Part shown: one piece after another, positions 22,491 through 32,200 of the stretch
How positions within the stretch are numbered: position 1 is the stretch's first letter
Layout: each line of letters starts with the position of its first letter
Origin: Pectobacterium carotovorum
GTDB lineage: Bacteria; Pseudomonadota; Gammaproteobacteria; Enterobacterales; Enterobacteriaceae
Length of the DNA stretch: 64,000 nucleotides
NCBI RefSeq assembly: GCF_900129615.1
Contig: NZ_FQWI01000002.1
Span: 372,001-436,000 of the forward strand
Direction: 5' to 3'
Notes under the pieces: generated by a model
What the model was told of the DNA's origin: nothing
Seen by the model: only the letters and a program-made list of their open reading frames with translations
Database searches by the model: none
Translations under genes and position numbers: made by a program

Positions 22491-24440
22491 TTGAGTGACA
22501 TGGCGAAAAACCTAATTCTCTGGTTAGTCATCGCAGTTGTGCTGATGTCTGTTTTCCAGAGCTTTGGGCCCAGCGAGTCGAATGGCCGTAGGGTGGATTA
22601 TTCAACCTTCTTGACTGAAGTGAATCAGGATCAGGTCCGTGAAGCACGTATTAACGGGCGTGAGATCAGTGTTATCAAAAAAGACAGCAACAGATACACG
22701 ACTTACATTCCTGTCAATGACCCCAAGCTACTGGATAACCTGCTAACGAAGAACGTGAAAGTCGTTGGTGAGCCACCGGAAGAGCCGAGCCTGCTGGCTT
22801 CTATCTTTATTTCCTGGTTCCCGATGCTGTTACTGATTGGCGTCTGGATCTTCTTCATGCGTCAAATGCAAGGCGGCGGCGGTAAAGGTGCCATGTCCTT
22901 CGGCAAGAGCAAAGCGCGTATGCTGACTGAAGATCAGATCAAGACGACGTTTGCTGATGTAGCCGGTTGTGACGAAGCGAAGGAAGAGGTTAGCGAGCTG
23001 GTCGAGTACCTGCGCGAGCCTAGCCGTTTCCAGAAACTGGGCGGTAAAATTCCGAAAGGCATTCTGATGGTCGGCCCGCCGGGAACAGGTAAAACGCTGT
23101 TGGCAAAAGCGATTGCTGGTGAAGCGAAAGTGCCTTTCTTTACGATTTCCGGTTCTGACTTCGTTGAAATGTTTGTGGGTGTTGGTGCTTCCCGTGTTCG
23201 TGACATGTTCGAACAAGCGAAGAAAGCCGCGCCTTGTATCATCTTTATCGATGAAATCGACGCCGTTGGCCGTCAGCGTGGCGCAGGTTTGGGCGGTGGT
23301 CACGATGAACGTGAACAAACGCTGAACCAAATGCTGGTTGAGATGGACGGCTTCGAAGGTAACGAGGGCATTATTGTCATCGCGGCAACTAACCGCCCCG
23401 ATGTGCTTGACCCCGCGTTACTGCGTCCAGGCCGTTTTGACCGTCAGGTTGTGGTTGGCCTGCCGGATGTTCGCGGTCGTGAACAGATTCTGAAAGTTCA
23501 CATGCGTCGCGTACCGCTGTCTCCAGATATCGATGCGTCAGTGATTGCTCGTGGTACTCCAGGCTTCTCTGGTGCGGATTTGGCTAACCTGGTTAACGAA
23601 GCCGCATTGTTCTCCGCGCGTGGCAACAAACGCGTTGTGTCGATGGTCGAGTTCGAGAAAGCGAAAGACAAAATCATGATGGGTGCAGAGCGCCGTTCCA
23701 TGGTAATGACGGAAAAGCAGAAAGAATCGACGGCGTATCATGAAGCAGGACACGCCATCATCGGTCGTCTGGTGCCAGAGCACGATCCAGTCCATAAAGT
23801 GACGATCATTCCGCGTGGCCGTGCACTTGGCGTGACGTTCTTCCTGCCTGAAGGTGATGCGATCAGCGCCAGCCGTCAGAAGCTGGAAAGCCAGATCTCT
23901 ACGCTGTACGGTGGTCGACTGGCCGAAGAAATCATTTACGGCGTGGAACATGTTTCAACAGGCGCGTCCAATGACATCAAAGTGGCAACGTCGATTGCTC
24001 GTAACATGGTAACGCAGTGGGGCTTTTCTGAAAAACTGGGTCCTTTGCTTTATGCGGAAGAAGAAGGCGAGGTATTCCTCGGTCGCTCCGTGGCAAAAGC
24101 CAAGCACATGTCAGATGAAACCGCGCGTATTATCGATCAGGAAGTAAAATCTCTGGTTGAACGTAACTACGTGCGTGCTCGCGAACTGTTGATGGCAAAC
24201 ATGGACATTCTTCACTCAATGAAAGATGCGTTGATGAAGTATGAAACCATTGATGCGCCGCAGATCGACGATCTGATGGGACGTAAGAAAGACGTTCGCC
24301 CGCCTGCGGGTTGGGAAGAGTCCCGCTCTGACAACGATTCTGGTAACGGTGGCGGTACACCTAAAGCCCCTACGCCAGTAGATGAGCCACAGACGCCTAA
24401 TCCTGGTAATACAATGTCTGAGCAAGTGGACGACAAGTAA
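22491..24440 (+). CDS. ftsH: ATP-dependent membrane zinc metalloprotease FtsH
   Basis: 649 aa from a TTG start. The TTG is preferred because GAGG lies 9 bases before it, whereas the next in-frame ATG (three codons on) is too far from it. Two TM segments (about 8-25 and 102-122) hold the protein in the inner membrane. The AAA+ domain has Walker A GPPGTGKT and Walker [12 protein letters not shown]. The zinc site is HEAGH near 417. It degrades RpoH, LpxC and unassembled membrane proteins. Downstream of rlmE in one transcription unit. Confidence 0.98.
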   Translation: MSDMAKNLILWLVIAVVLMSVFQSFGPSESNGRRVDYSTFLTEVNQDQVREARINGREISVIKKDSNRYTTYIPVNDPKLLDNLLTKNVKVVGEPPEEPSLLASIFISWFPMLLLIGVWIFFMRQMQGGGGKGAMSFGKSKARMLTEDQIKTTFADVAGCDEAKEEVSELVEYLREPSRFQKLGGKIPKGILMVGPPGTGKTLLAKAIAGEAKVPFFTISGSDFVEMFVGVGASRVRDMFEQAKKAAPCIIFIDEIDAVGRQRGAGLGGGHDEREQTLNQMLVEMDGFEGNEGIIVIAATNRPDVLDPALLRPGRFDRQVVVGLPDVRGREQILKVHMRRVPLSPDIDASVIARGTPGFSGADLANLVNEAALFSARGNKRVVSMVEFEKAKDKIMMGAERRSMVMTEKQKESTAYHEAGHAIIGRLVPEHDPVHKVTIIPRGRALGVTFFLPEGDAISASRQKLESQISTLYGGRLAEEIIYGVEHVSTGASNDIKVATSIARNMVTQWGFSEKLGPLLYAEEEGEVFLGRSVAKAKHMSDETARIIDQEVKSLVERNYVRARELLMANMDILHSMKDALMKYETIDAPQIDDLMGRKKDVRPPAGWEESRSDNDSGNGGGTPKAPTPVDEPQTPNPGNTMSEQVDDK

Positions 24441-24470
24441 TTCGCCTGCGATTGACATCTGTAACTTACG

Positions 24471-24497
24471 AAACCCCAGCTCAGGCTGGGGTTTTTT
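24471..24497 (+). terminator. Terminator after ftsH
   Basis: AAACCCCAGC-TCAG-GCTGGGGTTT, then TTT: a classical stem with T-run 30 bases past the stop codon. Confidence 0.92.
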
Positions 24498-24561
24498 ACT
24501 GGGAATGTTCTTTGAATCACATTTCACGCTAACTATGTACACCAGAATGCGGAGGTAAATC

Positions 24562-25395
24562 ATGCAACTGGTTGCCAGAGACTCAACGCTGGATCTTTCC
24601 TGCCCACACATCATGGGCATTCTTAACGTCACGCCGGACTCTTTTTCCGATGGCGGCAAACACAACAAACTCGATGCGGCATTACTGCACGTTCAGGAGA
24701 TGATTACCGCTGGTGCGACCCTGATCGATATTGGTGGCGAATCAACGCGCCCCGGAGCCGCTGACGTGAGCACGGAAGAAGAGCTGAACCGTGTGGTGCC
24801 TGTGGTGGAAGCCATTGCTAAACGCTTTGACGTATGGATCTCGGTCGATACCTCAAAGCCGGAAGTGATGACGGCGTCGGCGCAGGCGGGTGCGCACCTG
24901 ATTAATGATATTCGCGCTTTGCAAGAGCCGGGAGCTCTAGAGGCGGCGGCGGCAACAGGCTTGCCAGTGTGTCTAATGCACATGCAGGGTATGCCGAGAA
25001 CCATGCAGCACAAGCCCCATTATGATGACCTGATGCAGGATATCGGCGATTTCTTGCAACAGCAGATTGATCGCTGTGTGAGCGCCAATATTCCGAAAAG
25101 TAAGCTATTGCTGGATCCTGGGTTCGGATTCGGTAAGAATCTTGCCCATAATTATGCGCTTCTGGCTCGCCTGAGCGAGTTACATCGTTTTGAACTGCCT
25201 CTTCTGGTTGGCATGTCGAGGAAATCCATGATTGGACAGATCCTCAATGTACCTCCTGCACAGCGTGTTCATGGTAGCGTCGCTTGCGCAGTGATCGCAG
25301 CGATGCAGGGAGCACAGATTATTCGCGTGCACGATGTTAAAGAAACGGCTGATGCCATGCGTATTGTTGAAGCTACCCTTTCTGCGAAGGAATAA
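24562..25395 (+). CDS. folP: Dihydropteroate synthase
   Basis: 277 aa. It condenses p-aminobenzoate with dihydropterin pyrophosphate, the sulfonamide-sensitive step of folate synthesis. TIM-barrel motifs: [16 protein letters not shown] (about 14-30), [11 protein letters not shown] (about 56-66) and DPGFGFGKN (about 185-195). GGAGG lies 8 bases before the ATG. Only seven bases separate it from glmM, so the two are cotranscribed. Confidence 0.97.
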   Translation: MQLVARDSTLDLSCPHIMGILNVTPDSFSDGGKHNKLDAALLHVQEMITAGATLIDIGGESTRPGAADVSTEEELNRVVPVVEAIAKRFDVWISVDTSKPEVMTASAQAGAHLINDIRALQEPGALEAAAATGLPVCLMHMQGMPRTMQHKPHYDDLMQDIGDFLQQQIDRCVSANIPKSKLLLDPGFGFGKNLAHNYALLARLSELHRFELPLLVGMSRKSMIGQILNVPPAQRVHGSVACAVIAAMQGAQIIRVHDVKETADAMRIVEATLSAKE

Positions 25396-25402
25396 AAACG
25401 AA

Positions 25403-26740
25403 ATGAGTAACCGCAAATATTTTGGTACCGATGGCGTACGCGGCAAGGTTGGCGATACGCCGATTACCCCTGATTTTGTGCTTAAACTGGGCTGGGCTGC
25501 CGGGAAAGTTCTCGCGCGACATGGCTCTCGTAAGATTATTATCGGCAAAGATACTCGTATTTCTGGCTATATGCTGGAGTCTGCGCTGGAAGCCGGGCTG
25601 GCTGCTGCGGGGTTATCCGCTTCTTTTACCGGCCCGATGCCTACGCCTGCGGTTGCTTATCTTACCCGTACGTTCCGTGCTGAAGCGGGTATCGTTATTT
25701 CTGCTTCTCACAACCCGTATTACGACAACGGTATTAAATTCTTCTCAATTGACGGGACCAAGCTGCCGGATGACGTAGAAGAAGCGATCGAAGCTGAACT
25801 AGAAAAACCGCTGACGTGTGTTGAATCGGCTGAATTAGGTAAAGCCAGTCGTATTGTTGATGCTGCCGGACGCTACATCGAATTTTGTAAGGGGACATTC
25901 CCGAGCGAGCTGAGCCTTAATGGCTTAAAGATTGTCGTCGATTGCGCCAATGGCGCTACCTATCATATCGCTCCCAGCGTATTGCGCGAGCTTGGCGCTA
26001 AAGTCATCGCGATTGGCTGTGAGCCGGATGGGATGAACATCAATGAAGAGTGCGGGGCCACGGACGTCAGACAGCTACAGGCGCGTGTACTGGCTGAAAA
26101 AGCGGACGTTGGGCTGGCGTTTGATGGCGATGGCGATCGGCTCATCATGGTCGACCATTTAGGCAATAAGGTCGATGGCGATCAGATTCTGTATATCATC
26201 GCCCGTGAAGGTTTACGTCAAGGGCAACTGCGCGGTGGCGCGGTGGGCACGCTGATGAGTAACATGGGGCTTGAGGTTGCGTTAAAGCAGCTCGGTATCC
26301 CGTTTGCTCGTGCCAAAGTGGGTGACCGCTATGTATTAGAAATGATGCAGGCAAAAGGGTGGCGCATCGGGGCCGAAAACTCCGGTCATGTGATCCTGCT
26401 GGATAAAACCACGACGGGCGACGGTGTGATTGCCGGTTTACAAGTCCTTACCGCGATAGTGAAAAACCATATGAGCCTGCATGATTTATGCAGCGGTATG
26501 AAGCTGTTTCCACAGATTCTGGTTAACGTGCGGTTTACGGGTGAACACGATCCGCTGGAAGACAAAAACGTGCAGCAGATTACGCAGGATGTGGAAAAAG
26601 AATTGGCCGGACGTGGGCGGGTATTGCTGCGTAAATCCGGTACTGAGCCACTCATCCGTGTCATGGTTGAGGGTGAACACGAAGAGACGGTCATCGCGTT
26701 GGCGAATCGTATTGCCGATGCGGTAAAAGCTGCCGGTTGA
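25403..26740 (+). CDS. glmM: Phosphoglucosamine mutase
   Basis: 445 aa from the ATG at 25403, the start matching E. coli; a frame extending back into folP is not used. It converts glucosamine-6-P to glucosamine-1-P for UDP-GlcNAc synthesis. The phosphoserine loop [12 protein letters not shown] carries the active Ser102. The Mg site is DGDGDR near 241-246. The sugar-binding ENSGH and the phosphate-binding [12 protein letters not shown] near the C-terminus are present. The GAAGGA ribosome site lies inside the folP stop region. Confidence 0.97.
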   Translation: MSNRKYFGTDGVRGKVGDTPITPDFVLKLGWAAGKVLARHGSRKIIIGKDTRISGYMLESALEAGLAAAGLSASFTGPMPTPAVAYLTRTFRAEAGIVISASHNPYYDNGIKFFSIDGTKLPDDVEEAIEAELEKPLTCVESAELGKASRIVDAAGRYIEFCKGTFPSELSLNGLKIVVDCANGATYHIAPSVLRELGAKVIAIGCEPDGMNINEECGATDVRQLQARVLAEKADVGLAFDGDGDRLIMVDHLGNKVDGDQILYIIAREGLRQGQLRGGAVGTLMSNMGLEVALKQLGIPFARAKVGDRYVLEMMQAKGWRIGAENSGHVILLDKTTTGDGVIAGLQVLTAIVKNHMSLHDLCSGMKLFPQILVNVRFTGEHDPLEDKNVQQITQDVEKELAGRGRVLLRKSGTEPLIRVMVEGEHEETVIALANRIADAVKAAG

Positions 26741-26772
26741 GGGCGTTTTTGATTCGCCAATCAGGTAGATAA

Positions 26773-26814
26773 GGCTTTCGATAGGTATCTTGTGTCGAAA
26801 GCCGCTGTTTTTTT
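26773..26814 (+). terminator. Probable terminator after glmM
   Basis: GGCTTTCGA (26773-26781) and TCGAAAGCC (26795-26803) form a 9-bp stem with a 13-nt loop. Four bases later comes a run of seven Ts. Confidence 0.65.
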
Positions 26815-26989
26815 CTGCAATCAACCTGTGGTGACCAAATTACCCTTGCGTACGCTACATCCTTTGGTTAGTATTCAGACCCGCTTGATAAGGGATGTTC
26901 TACATCCTGCTTAGCGGAATGACACGCGGTTTACCGCCAGAATATAGCATCTCCATAAATCATGGGGAAAACGGTTAACGGGTACGACT

Positions 26990-27322
26990 ATGTACGAAGC
27001 TCTATTAGTGATTTTCCTGTTAGTATCGATCGGGCTTGTTGCCTTGATCATGCTTCAGCAGGGTAAAGGTGCTGATATGGGAGCGTCGTTCGGAGCAGGT
27101 GCTTCTGCCACTTTGTTCGGTTCGAGCGGCTCTGGTAATTTCATGACCCGCATGACGGCGATACTGGCGACCCTGTTCTTCATCATCAGTCTCATTCTGG
27201 GCAACTTAAGTTCGCTGCAGAAAAAAGGCGGTGCATGGGATAACCTGAGCCAGCCAGAAAAAGCCGAGCAGACGACAACGCCTGCTGCACCTTCAACGCC
27301 GGCGAGTGACATTCCGAAGTAA
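26990..27322 (+). CDS. secG: Protein-export membrane protein SecG
   Basis: 110 aa, the E. coli length. Two TM segments (about 3-22 and 52-70) flank the conserved QQGKGADMGASFGAGASATLFGSSG loop, here split into shorter recognisable parts (GADMGASFGAG, FGSSGSGNF). It is the non-essential third subunit of the SecYEG translocon. The C-terminal tail is low-complexity (TTTPAAPSTPAS). Directly followed by leuU, as in E. coli. Confidence 0.97.
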   Translation: MYEALLVIFLLVSIGLVALIMLQQGKGADMGASFGAGASATLFGSSGSGNFMTRMTAILATLFFIISLILGNLSSLQKKGGAWDNLSQPEKAEQTTTPAAPSTPASDIPK

Positions 27323-27346
27323 GCGTTTTAAAGCAGTAATTGTGAT

Positions 27347-27433
27347 GCCGTGGTGGTGGAATTGGTAGACACGCTACCTTGAGGTGGTAGTGCCCGATTG
27401 GGCTTACGGGTTCAAGTCCCGTCCTCGGTACCA
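27347..27433 (+). tRNA. leuU: tRNA-Leu, GAG anticodon
   Basis: An 87-nt class II tRNA with encoded CCA: D-arm TGGAATTGGTAGACACG, anticodon arm CTACCTTGAGGTGGTAG with GAG, a long variable arm (TGCCCGATTGGGCTT) and T-arm GGGTTCAAGTCCC. It matches E. coli leuU except in the variable loop and at position 5, where T replaces A. That gives U5-U68, a mismatch in the acceptor stem. Located just after secG as in E. coli. Confidence 0.93.
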
Positions 27434-27437
27434 ACAT

Positions 27438-27470
27438 AAAAAATAGACGTCGATTGACGTCTATTTTTTT
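27438..27470. terminator. Bidirectional terminator of leuU and the biosynthetic operon
   Basis: AAATAGACGTC-GATT-GACGTCTATTT with A- and T-runs on both flanks. It ends the rightward secG-leuU transcript. On the other strand it lies just beyond the last gene of the leftward NRPS/PKS operon. Confidence 0.9.
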
Positions 27471-27495
27471 GTCTTTAATTTACTGTCTCAGCGCC

Positions 27496-28512
27496 TTACA
27501 GGCGTACCAACTGCTTGCCAAAGTGTTTGCTGTCTAATAAGTCGATAAAGGCTTGAGGCGCATTCTCTATTCCCTCAATAATATTTTCCCGATATTTTAA
27601 TCGCCCTTTCTCCACGGCATCCAATAGCCAGATGTTTGCTTCGGCATAGTCTTTGAACCATTCTGTCACAAGAAAAAAACGGCTTAGCGGGGCATCGGGC
27701 AGCGAAGAGAAAAATGCTACCGTGCTGGAAGCGTCAACGTCAGGATCCTGATTGTATTGTGCCGCACTGCCACAGACGGGGACTCTTGCACCTTCGTTAA
27801 GCAGTTTGGCAACAAAAAGCGAAACCCTGCCGCCAACGTTTTCAAAATAGATATCAATTCCGTTAGGGCAGGCAGCTCGCAAGGCGTGATTTAAGTCATC
27901 TTCTTTATAATTAATGCAGGCGTCAAAGCCTAATGTCTTAACGACATAGCGACATTTCTCTTCGCTTCCAGCCAAACCGACAACCCGGCATCCAGCCTGT
28001 TTACCTAATTGACCGACGACGGAACCTACGCCCCCTGACGCGGCGGAGACCACCAGCGTTTCTCCCGCTTTGGGTTTGGCAATTTTGTTCATGCCAAAAT
28101 AAGCGGAACGTCCCGGTGTACCCACCACGCCGAGAAAAATAGAGGGTGACAGAGCCGTTGGCGGCAGGCGGTGCGTAATAAAATCCTGAGGCGTGCCGAC
28201 ATAGTATTTCTGCCAGCCTGAAAAGGTGAACACACAATCTCCAACCTTAAAGTGTGGGTTCTTCGTTGCCACGACGTAGCCTACCGTTTCGCCTTGAATC
28301 ACTTCTCCCTGTTTGATTGGGCTCACATAGGCTGTGTTCTTGTTAAGCCGTGGGCGTGTATAAAGATCAATGGATAGCCATTTGTTTTCAACCAGATATT
28401 CGCCGGGCTGTAGTGCATTGATATGGCGTTCTTCGAGCCGGAAATCCTCTAACTGTGCGGGGCCATCAGGATGACGATTCAATACAATCAGCTTGTTTTC
28501 TAACGAGTTCAT
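27496..28512 (-). CDS. NADPH-dependent oxidoreductase, zinc-free MDR family
   Basis: 338 aa from the ATG at 28512, with AGGGA 6 bases upstream; a longer frame to 28533 is less likely. It belongs to the medium-chain reductase group of CurA/leukotriene B4 12-hydroxydehydrogenase type, which reduces alpha,beta-unsaturated ketones. WLSIDLYTRPRLN is the N-terminal hallmark. The Rossmann motif is VSAASGGVGSVVGQLGK (about 155-170). FDACINYKEDD, and NGIDIYFENVGG are also typical. There are no zinc ligands. As the last gene of the NRPS/PKS operon it may reduce a double bond in the product, since the PKS has no ER domain, or it may be an unrelated passenger. Confidence 0.85.
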   Translation of the reverse strand: MNSLENKLIVLNRHPDGPAQLEDFRLEERHINALQPGEYLVENKWLSIDLYTRPRLNKNTAYVSPIKQGEVIQGETVGYVVATKNPHFKVGDCVFTFSGWQKYYVGTPQDFITHRLPPTALSPSIFLGVVGTPGRSAYFGMNKIAKPKAGETLVVSAASGGVGSVVGQLGKQAGCRVVGLAGSEEKCRYVVKTLGFDACINYKEDDLNHALRAACPNGIDIYFENVGGRVSLFVAKLLNEGARVPVCGSAAQYNQDPDVDASSTVAFFSSLPDAPLSRFFLVTEWFKDYAEANIWLLDAVEKGRLKYRENIIEGIENAPQAFIDLLDSKHFGKQLVRL

Positions 28513-28564
28513 AATATTCCCTATATTTAGCATTCATTATGTTATGCACTACCTGCGGCGCTGA

Positions 28565-29191
28565 TCAGGCAGCGTTATCGTGTGCGAGTGAGGACCAGCG
28601 ATGCTTTGGCCATCGGAAACTGAAGATCACCAGCAGTAGCGTAAGAGGCCATCCGCTGATGAGGACAATCGTATCCATCGGCAGCCCAGGCTGGCGGGAA
28701 AGGAGGTAGATAATGATGGCTTTCACCAGATAAACCAGAATCCAGACCAGTGATACCTCGTTCCAGACTCGGACGTACTGCGGTGTGCCATAAACGGGGA
28801 GCGTCTTAAGCGCTGGCGTAGCTTGTTCCGCCAATGTTTGTATGACTGGACGCCCCTTGATGCTGTAAAGGGTAAAAATAATCACGGTTGATATTGCGCC
28901 GCTGACCGACAAAAAAACGCTCTCCTGATGGATATCAAACAGGATGACGCCTTCCAGATAAAGGTAGTGGCTAAGCCCCGACACAAGGATGAGAGCAATG
29001 ATTGGCAGATAGCCTTGCCAACGGCTGATGAGTTGCAGTACACCGGAATAGATCGCGGTTATTAACAGCGCGACGCCAGCCCCCCATTGTAAAAATGCGA
29101 TGTTGTAAATAACGACCGGTATGATGATGGTCAGAAGCGCATCGCGCGATACCAGATATCGCCAAACGGTTAACGACGGGGGATGGCCCAT
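28565..29191 (-). CDS. Six-TM membrane protein of the NRPS/PKS cluster
   Basis: 208 aa with six hydrophobic segments, at about 19-36, 38-56, 63-80, 90-110, 147-167 and 174-193. It resembles the VC0807/IspZ-like group of small integral membrane proteins, a weak recollection rather than a firm family call. AAGGAG lies 5 bases before the ATG. It sits between the NRPS and the oxidoreductase in the leftward operon. It is the only membrane protein of that operon, so export of the product or self-protection are possible roles. Neither can be shown from sequence. Confidence 0.6.
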   Translation of the reverse strand: MGHPPSLTVWRYLVSRDALLTIIIPVVIYNIAFLQWGAGVALLITAIYSGVLQLISRWQGYLPIIALILVSGLSHYLYLEGVILFDIHQESVFLSVSGAISTVIIFTLYSIKGRPVIQTLAEQATPALKTLPVYGTPQYVRVWNEVSLVWILVYLVKAIIIYLLSRQPGLPMDTIVLISGWPLTLLLVIFSFRWPKHRWSSLAHDNAA

Positions 29192-29255
29192 GTTTTCTCC
29201 TTACTTACGTCATAAAATCGCCGTTCTGCGTTGGAAACCGCAGACGGCGAATGTG

Positions 29256-32200
29256 TTATTGCCATACTTTTTTGAGCTGTTCGGCTATACGGGAAATGTG
29301 CGGTGCGTTCATCATTGAGATATGATCGCCGGACGTCGGCAGTACCGTCAGGCAACCTGAAGTGAGGCGACGCCACCCCAGTCCAGACTCTGGCAGACGG
29401 ATACGACCGGGTAAGATATCTTCCGCTTCGACGACCAGCACATCACCTGAGTAAAGCTCGCCACGGTAAGCGTCCGTCGCATAGATATGGGTTTGCAGGA
29501 TATTGATAAAGTCCTGAAATGCTCCAGGCCCAATCGACTGAGGAACCAGCCCCACACGTTTAAATTCAGCCAGAAAGCGCGACGTTCGTTGCGCATTGCT
29601 CATGTCTGCAAGCGACTGCTCCGACAGATCGAAAGACGCTCCGGTAAACAAAGCCACTTTATGCGCAAAATACGCCAGACGTTCAGCCTCGTTCATGTCT
29701 GCTGAGCCGTCGATGTTGATCTCTGGTGCCGGTTGATCCAACACTAACACCGTCGGTGTTATGCCTTTTTTCGCGAGCTGCTGCGCCATTTCAAAAGCAA
29801 TAGTTGCACCCAGAGACCATCCTCCTAATACCAGACGAGAGTGATGAACGATGTCGCTAGCTTCTGAGAGATAAAAAGCGGCAAGCGCTTTGATATCGGC
29901 GTTATAAGGCTGGTTAACGCTGAAATCGGGCACCTGAATACCATAGATCGGATAGCGCTCGCCCAATTCTCGCGCCAGCCCGGAATAGCACAGCACGTTA
30001 CCGCCTGCTGGATGGATCAGAAGCAACGTGGGGTTATCTTCAGGCTGCCCACGATTGATCGTCACCCTTGCGGCTTGAGTCTGCGATCCCTTTTCTTCAA
30101 TCACGTGGGCCAACTGGGCAATGCTGCTGTTTTCGAACAGTTGCCCCAGAGACAGGGATGTCCCAAAGTGCTGATTAACGCTCAGGATGAGCTTTAATGC
30201 GCTGAGAGAATTCCCGCCAAGGGTAAAAAAGCTCTCCTGCGTATCAATCGTCTCGCTTTGTAAAATATCGCGATAAATTTCATGCAGATCGTGTTCGCGC
30301 TGATTTTCCGGGGTATGGAATGCTACGCGCTTTTCTGCTGAGGGCAGGGGTAACGCGGCATAATTTATCTTACCGCTAGCAGTTAATGGCATTGCCTCTA
30401 GCCATACCCAGCGTTCGGGATGCATATAATCTGGCAGCTTTTTTTGCAGCGCCGTTTTTACTGTGGCCTGACTGGGTTCATCAATGCCGCACAGGTACGC
30501 GGTTAAGACGGTTTCCCCGTGGGGCAGCGTGTTTTGTTTAATGGCAACGTGGGTTGCATTAGCAACCTGTTGTAATGCCTGTTCGATCTCCGTCAGTTCA
30601 ACACGGTAGCCGCGCACTTTAACCTGACGATCCAAGCGCCCCATAAATTCAAGATTGCCATCAGGCAGGAAGCGACCTTTGTCACCGCTGCGATAAAGCC
30701 GCTCGCCCTCAAGATAAGGGTGGGGAATAAAGCGTGCGTGATTTTGATCTGGCAGGCCGATGTACCCTTCTGCGACATGCGAACCGCCCAGATAAATTTC
30801 GCCCGGTAAGCCGGCTGGAACGAGCTGGTGATAAGCATCAAGCAGCAGGACATGACTATCGGACAGAGGCTTACCGATGGGTAAATAGTCGCCTGAAAGG
30901 GAGCTGAGATCGTCCGGCACCGGATAGGTGGTGATGCCGACGGTGCATTCGGTTGGGCCATAATGATTGAGGATGCGGCAAGACGTTCGGAACTCGCGTA
31001 CGCGCTTGATGAGAGACAGAGGAACGCGTTCTCCGCCGATAACCAATAACTGACGAGGCAACAACGCTTCAGCCTGCGGTGAAGTCAATAACGTCGCTAA
31101 ATGCGACGGCGTAATCTTTATGCAATCGACCGGATAGTGCGCCAGATAAGCGAATAGCTCCTGTGGGGAGCGGAGTAATTCCGTGCTGATCACGTCTAAC
31201 TGACCCTGGTGAATCAGGGCAGGGAACAGCACCGTGTGTGCCAAATCGGTTGTGAAGGATGAAAACATGCCGTAGCGAGCATCGGGCGGCAGGTTGAGCA
31301 CGGGCCGAATGGCCTGACAGTAGTGGCTAAGCTGTGAGTGTTTGACACGAACGCCTTTCGGTTTGCCGGTACTGCCCGAGGTATAAATGATGTGAGCCGG
31401 GCCATCCGTAACCTGTGGCGGAGATGGATTGCTGACCGGCATTCTACTGCGATTTTGTCTTACGTAGAGGCAAGGGAGCCTGTCACCGGGTGCCTGTTCG
31501 TCGATGATGACACAGCGGGCGGCGGAGTTTTGCAAGATGAACTCAACCTGCTGAGCAGGGAGATCGATATCGATTGGAACATAGCATCCGCCTGCTTTTA
31601 ACACGGCCAGAATCGCGACGACGTAATACTCGCTTTTCGGCATGAACAGCGCGACGCACTCGCCATGAGCCATGCCGTCTTTCTGGAGCTGATGAGCCAG
31701 CTGGTTTGCCCGTTCATTGAGCTGAGCATAGCTGAACGTCCGGCCTTCACAACGAACCGCGATGGCATCGGGATGTTGCTGTGCCTGTTGTTCAAACTGC
31801 CGATGAACTGCAGGCGGGAACGCGTTAGGGGTCGGGCGGCACTGTGCGATTGTCGCGCGACGTTCTTCGTCGCTTAACAGTGAGATATCCCGAACGGTTA
31901 ACTGCGGCTGGGTGATTAAGGTTTCAAGAACCGTCCGCAGATCGTTCAACATACGCTGGATGGTGCTGCTGGAAAATAATGCGCTGCTGTAGTTCATGGT
32001 GAACAGCAGGCCGTCGCTATCCTTGTCTTCTTCTACCCATAAGTTCAGATCCAGTTTTGCGGTGCCGTAATCCACTTTTAACGGCTTATATTTGAACCCG
32101 CCATGGCTGCTGTGAAAATGGGGGAAGACCTGATACGTCAAGATTGCCTGGAAGATTGGATTGATCTGGGGATTACGCACATAGGTAATCTCGTCCAGAA

